Origin: Candidatus Palauibacter rhopaloidicola
GTDB taxonomy: Bacteria > Gemmatimonadota > Gemmatimonadetes > Palauibacterales > Palauibacteraceae
Reading direction: 5' to 3'
DNA length: 64,000 nt
Assembly (NCBI GenBank): GCA_026914155.1
Contig: JAPPGH010000029.1
Location: 83,494-147,493, forward strand
This document shows positions 62,208 through 64,000 of the stretch, piece after piece. Position numbers and translations under genes: made by a program. The stretch's first letter is position 1. Each line of letters opens with the position of its first letter. Below the pieces are notes generated by a model. The model searched no databases, was not told where the DNA came from, and was given only the letters and a program-made list of their open reading frames with translations.

Positions 62208-62384
62208 ATGAGCACGACGCGCATCACGATTGATCTGGACGATCCTGAAAGCCTGCCCAAGGGGAGGGTCGATTACGCGGTGCTGGACGGCACCACTGAG
62301 GAGAACATTGCCTCACAGCAGCGGGAGGATGACGCCGAAGCGATGAGGGACATCGAGCGGCGCTCGGACAAGCAGGATGGGTGA
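62208..62384 (+). CDS. Truncated antitoxin-like protein lacking its HTH
   Basis: The ATG at 62208 follows GGAAGG. The 58-residue product opens MSTTRITIDLDDPESLPKGR and includes DGTTEENIASQQREDDAEAM. I recognise this as the N-terminal half of antitoxins that normally continue into an XRE helix-turn-helix (partners of BrnT/HigB-like toxins). Here it ends about 15 residues later, without the HTH. Its end overlaps the next gene by eight bases. Confidence 0.6.
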   Translation: MSTTRITIDLDDPESLPKGRVDYAVLDGTTEENIASQQREDDAEAMRDIERRSDKQDG

Positions 62385-62616
62385 GCTGGTCGACAGGAAC
62401 CCCGACATCCTGGGCGGGACTCCCGTGTTCTCCGGCGCAAGGGTTCCGGTGCGGATACTGATGGAACATCTCGAAGCGGGCGACGGGCTCGACGATTTCC
62501 TCGAGGACTACCCTGCGGTCTCCCGGGATCAAGCGGTCGAACTGCTTGAGCTTGCCACTACGATGCTCGTGGAGAGCGAGCGTCACCCCACGCCGGAGTC
62601 GGACCAAGGGCGTTAA
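62377..62616 (+). CDS. DUF433 (VapB45-like) antitoxin-family protein
   Basis: The ATG at 62377 starts a 79-residue DUF433 protein: DRNPDILGGTPVFSGARVPVRILMEHLEAG and LDDFLEDYPAVSRDQAVELLELA. These small winged-helix-like proteins are usually followed by a DUF5615 PIN-like toxin gene. None is found downstream here, so it is an orphan. It overlaps a truncated antitoxin gene and is probably co-transcribed with it. Confidence 0.85.
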   Translation: MGELVDRNPDILGGTPVFSGARVPVRILMEHLEAGDGLDDFLEDYPAVSRDQAVELLELATTMLVESERHPTPESDQGR

Positions 62617-62666
62617 AAGTTTACGGAGATGAGCTCGACGGTCCATCGTTCTGCTTGACGCCGCAG

Positions 62667-62685
62667 CCTCCAAACCGGTTGGAGG
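62667..62685. repeat. Short hairpin after the DUF433 gene
   Basis: CCTCCAA (62667-62673) and TTGGAGG (62679-62685) form a perfect 7-bp stem with a 5-base loop. No T-run follows, so it is not a standard intrinsic terminator. Confidence 0.6.
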
Positions 62686-62688
62686 GTT

Positions 62689-62753
62689 GAGGGCCGAGAC
62701 GAATCCGCGAAACGGGAAGGGCACCCGGAAACCCGCGAAACGTCTCGGCCCTC
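62689..62753. repeat. 13-bp perfect inverted repeat with structured loop
   Basis: GAGGGCCGAGACG (62689-62701) is exactly complementary to CGTCTCGGCCCTC (62741-62753). The 39-base loop can form an inner CGGG/CCCG stem and carries the direct repeat CCGCGAAAC. It could be a repeated extragenic palindrome or a structured RNA; its function is unknown. Confidence 0.7.
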
Positions 62754-62811
62754 GCGCGTAGTAGGGGAGCATCATCCGTGGATAGGGCGTGGAGACCAAG
62801 GAGTGGAAGCA

Positions 62812-63183
62812 ATGGCGCCAGCGCGTCGGAGTCGGAGAAGGAGACTTGGAGAGCGGTCGGCAGAACCGACCGTCCAATACCTCTACGACTCCTCGGGGCG
62901 GTGGATCGCTTTTAGGCGAGGCAAGTACGTCTTCGACACCGCCGGAAAGTGGGTCGGGTGGCTGCCTTGGGAGGACGGCCACGTGGTCGATGTCGAAGGC
63001 GGGTACCTCGGGACCATCTTTCCGGGTGACCGGCTCCACAGGGTGCTGACGCACCGGTATCGCGGCTACCCCGGCTATCCCGGTTTTCCGGGTTACCCCG
63101 GTTATCCGGGTTACCCCGGGTTCGCAGGTCACTCGATGCTTCCGCCGTCTGCCGTGGACATCGAGGAACTCAGTCACCAGTGA
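62812..63183 (+). CDS. 4-fold beta-flower-type protein with collagen-like Pro-Gly-Tyr repeats
   Basis: The ATG at 62812 has AAGGAG eight bases upstream. After a basic start come four short beta units: VQYLYDSSGRWIAFRRGKYVF, DTAGKWVGWLPWEDGHVVDV, EGGYLGTIFPGDRL (seen in parts), which match what I know of '4-fold beta flower' domain proteins. A low-complexity stretch of GYPGYPGFPGYPG units then follows (about 16 residues of Gly-Tyr/Phe-Pro repeats) and a short acidic tail. Such proteins occur on mobile islands with unknown role. It carries no signal peptide. Confidence 0.7.
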   Translation: MAPARRSRRRRLGERSAEPTVQYLYDSSGRWIAFRRGKYVFDTAGKWVGWLPWEDGHVVDVEGGYLGTIFPGDRLHRVLTHRYRGYPGYPGFPGYPGYPGYPGFAGHSMLPPSAVDIEELSHQ

Positions 63184-63303
63184 CCGAAGCCGAAGGGCAT
63201 TCGCACGCGGAGACGCGTCGCACTATCCGTCGTTCGACGAGAATGCCTACGCGACATGAGCATTCGGATTCACATGTCGTTGTGATCGTGCAGCTTACGG
63301 GAT

Positions 63304-63339
63304 TCGGCGGGCGGATTCCCGCTGATTGACTCCCGCCGA
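63304..63339. repeat. 8-bp inverted repeat before the integrase 3' end
   Basis: TCGGCGGG (63304-63311) pairs with CCCGCCGA (63332-63339) across a 20-base loop, between the convergent beta-flower and integrase genes. It could serve as a weak terminator, but no T-run is present. Confidence 0.35.
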
Positions 63340-63350
63340 TTCGTTTCGGG

Positions 63351-64000
63351 TCAGGCGCGGACCCTCGGGCGGCTGTCCAGAGCCTTCCTAAGCTGTACCG
63401 CGTCGGCCTGCTGATAGCAGCGCAAAACCGTCTGGGCTTCCTTCCAGCCGCCCAACTCGCACAGCACCTTGAGCGGCAGGTCCATCAGGTCGCTGGCAAA
63501 CTTCCGCCTCAGCGAGTGCCAGCCCCGCCGCGCCTTCGGCTCCAGTCCCGCGAGCCGCTCCGCCTTGCGCCACCAAACGCCGGTCCGTCCCCTGCCGATG
63601 CTAGCCGAGGGATCCTTCGAGGCGGGCAGGATCAGCTTCTCCCCGCTACCGGGGTTCGCTTCCCGCGCCTCCTCCAACACCGCCACCGCTTCGTCCGTCA
63701 TCGGCGTGACGTGCTCGTAGCCCGTCTTCTCGTGTTCCGCCCGCCACCGCACCTCGCGGCCCTCGAAGTCGATGTCTGACCACCTCAGGTTGCGGATGGC
63801 CCCGATCCGGTGCCCGGTCTCGTGGGCGAGAACGAACGCGACGTGGAACCGCCAGTCCACCTGCCGGGACACCCCGAGCATCGCCCGGTACTCCTCCTCG
63901 GAGAGAACGACCCTAGCGGGGTTCTTCTCCTTGGGCGTCCTGAGACCCCTCAGCGGATTCGAGTCGAGAAGGAGCTTCCCCTCCTCGTCTCTGGACTTGG
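63351..64000 (-). CDS. Tyrosine recombinase/integrase (N-terminus outside window)
   Basis: The frame enters from the right edge, so only the C-terminal catalytic domain is present. Catalytic residues are visible: TGHRIGAIRNLRWSDID (first Arg), WHSLRRKFASDL (His-x-x-Arg), LGGWKEAQTVLRCYQQ (Trp in the usual His/Trp position and nucleophile Tyr). The start of an internal ATG frame (63881) is not the true start; codons upstream continue the protein (VVLSEEEYRAMLGV). It may have mobilised the island that starts at tRNA-Pro, although it lies about 13 kb from that tRNA. A 58-bp relative of it is embedded near 52 kb. Confidence 0.9.
   Translation of the reverse strand, partial: KSRDEEGKLLLDSNPLRGLRTPKEKNPARVVLSEEEYRAMLGVSRQVDWRFHVAFVLAHETGHRIGAIRNLRWSDIDFEGREVRWRAEHEKTGYEHVTPMTDEAVAVLEEAREANPGSGEKLILPASKDPSASIGRGRTGVWWRKAERLAGLEPKARRGWHSLRRKFASDLMDLPLKVLCELGGWKEAQTVLRCYQQADAVQLRKALDSRPRVRA

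Overview
The window looks like a chromosomal segment of a high-GC, aerobic, Gram-negative-type bacterium. My best guess for the phylum is Gemmatimonadota. The grounds are a complete alternative complex III operon (actA-F), several lipoprotein and signal-peptide metallopeptidases typical of that group (DUF5117/DUF4953 and leishmanolysin-like), and strongly GC-biased third codon positions. No rRNA or phylogenetic marker was compared, so the assignment is inference.

Layout. 1-20.8 kb: exported hydrolases and envelope proteins. These are a zinc protease running off the left end, a stop-interrupted small membrane gene, a 2,109-residue repeat lipoprotein carrying an M8 peptidase, two tandem serine-hydrolase lipoproteins, an M20 peptidase / APC permease / EamA operon, a solute-binding lipoprotein, and an ECF sigma / anti-sigma-like / YbjQ / hydrolase operon. 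20.7-27.6 kb: a compact histidine operon read leftwards, hisG-C-B-H-F followed by one long gene fusing HisA, HisI, HisE and HisD. It is preceded by a leader peptide, a candidate antiterminator and an intrinsic terminator, which together look like a classical attenuator. 27.7-39.6 kb: a threonine-dehydratase-like enzyme, a class A PBP, metal-related membrane genes, MscS, a degenerate amidohydrolase, an acyltransferase, an MBL-fold enzyme and 2-oxoglutarate dehydrogenase E1. 39.6-42.2 kb: small unknown genes, including a tandemly duplicated membrane/coiled-coil gene. 42.2-49.9 kb: actFEDCBA (read leftwards), the quinol:cytochrome c oxidoreductase of the respiratory chain. 50.1-50.8 kb: six tRNA genes with a good promoter.

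50.8-64 kb is a genomic island beginning at tRNA-Pro, whose 3' end is repeated 117 bp downstream. It holds a single-chain restriction-modification enzyme with an overlapping HNH endonuclease gene. It also holds a very large protein with a HigA-type DNA-binding head and a possible nuclease domain, sited beside its own 28-bp palindromic operator, and a tyrosine integrase running off the right end. Much of the rest is wreckage: a cut PIN toxin gene, a 58-bp integrase scar, an endonuclease III-like fragment, a 30-residue HigA stub, and an antitoxin lacking its DNA-binding half. This is what repeated insertion and deletion at a defence and toxin-antitoxin hotspot would leave.

The strongest leads are the HisA-I-E-D fusion with its attenuator, and the HigA-headed giant with its symmetric operator/promoter. 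All functions are read from motifs by eye; no database search was run.
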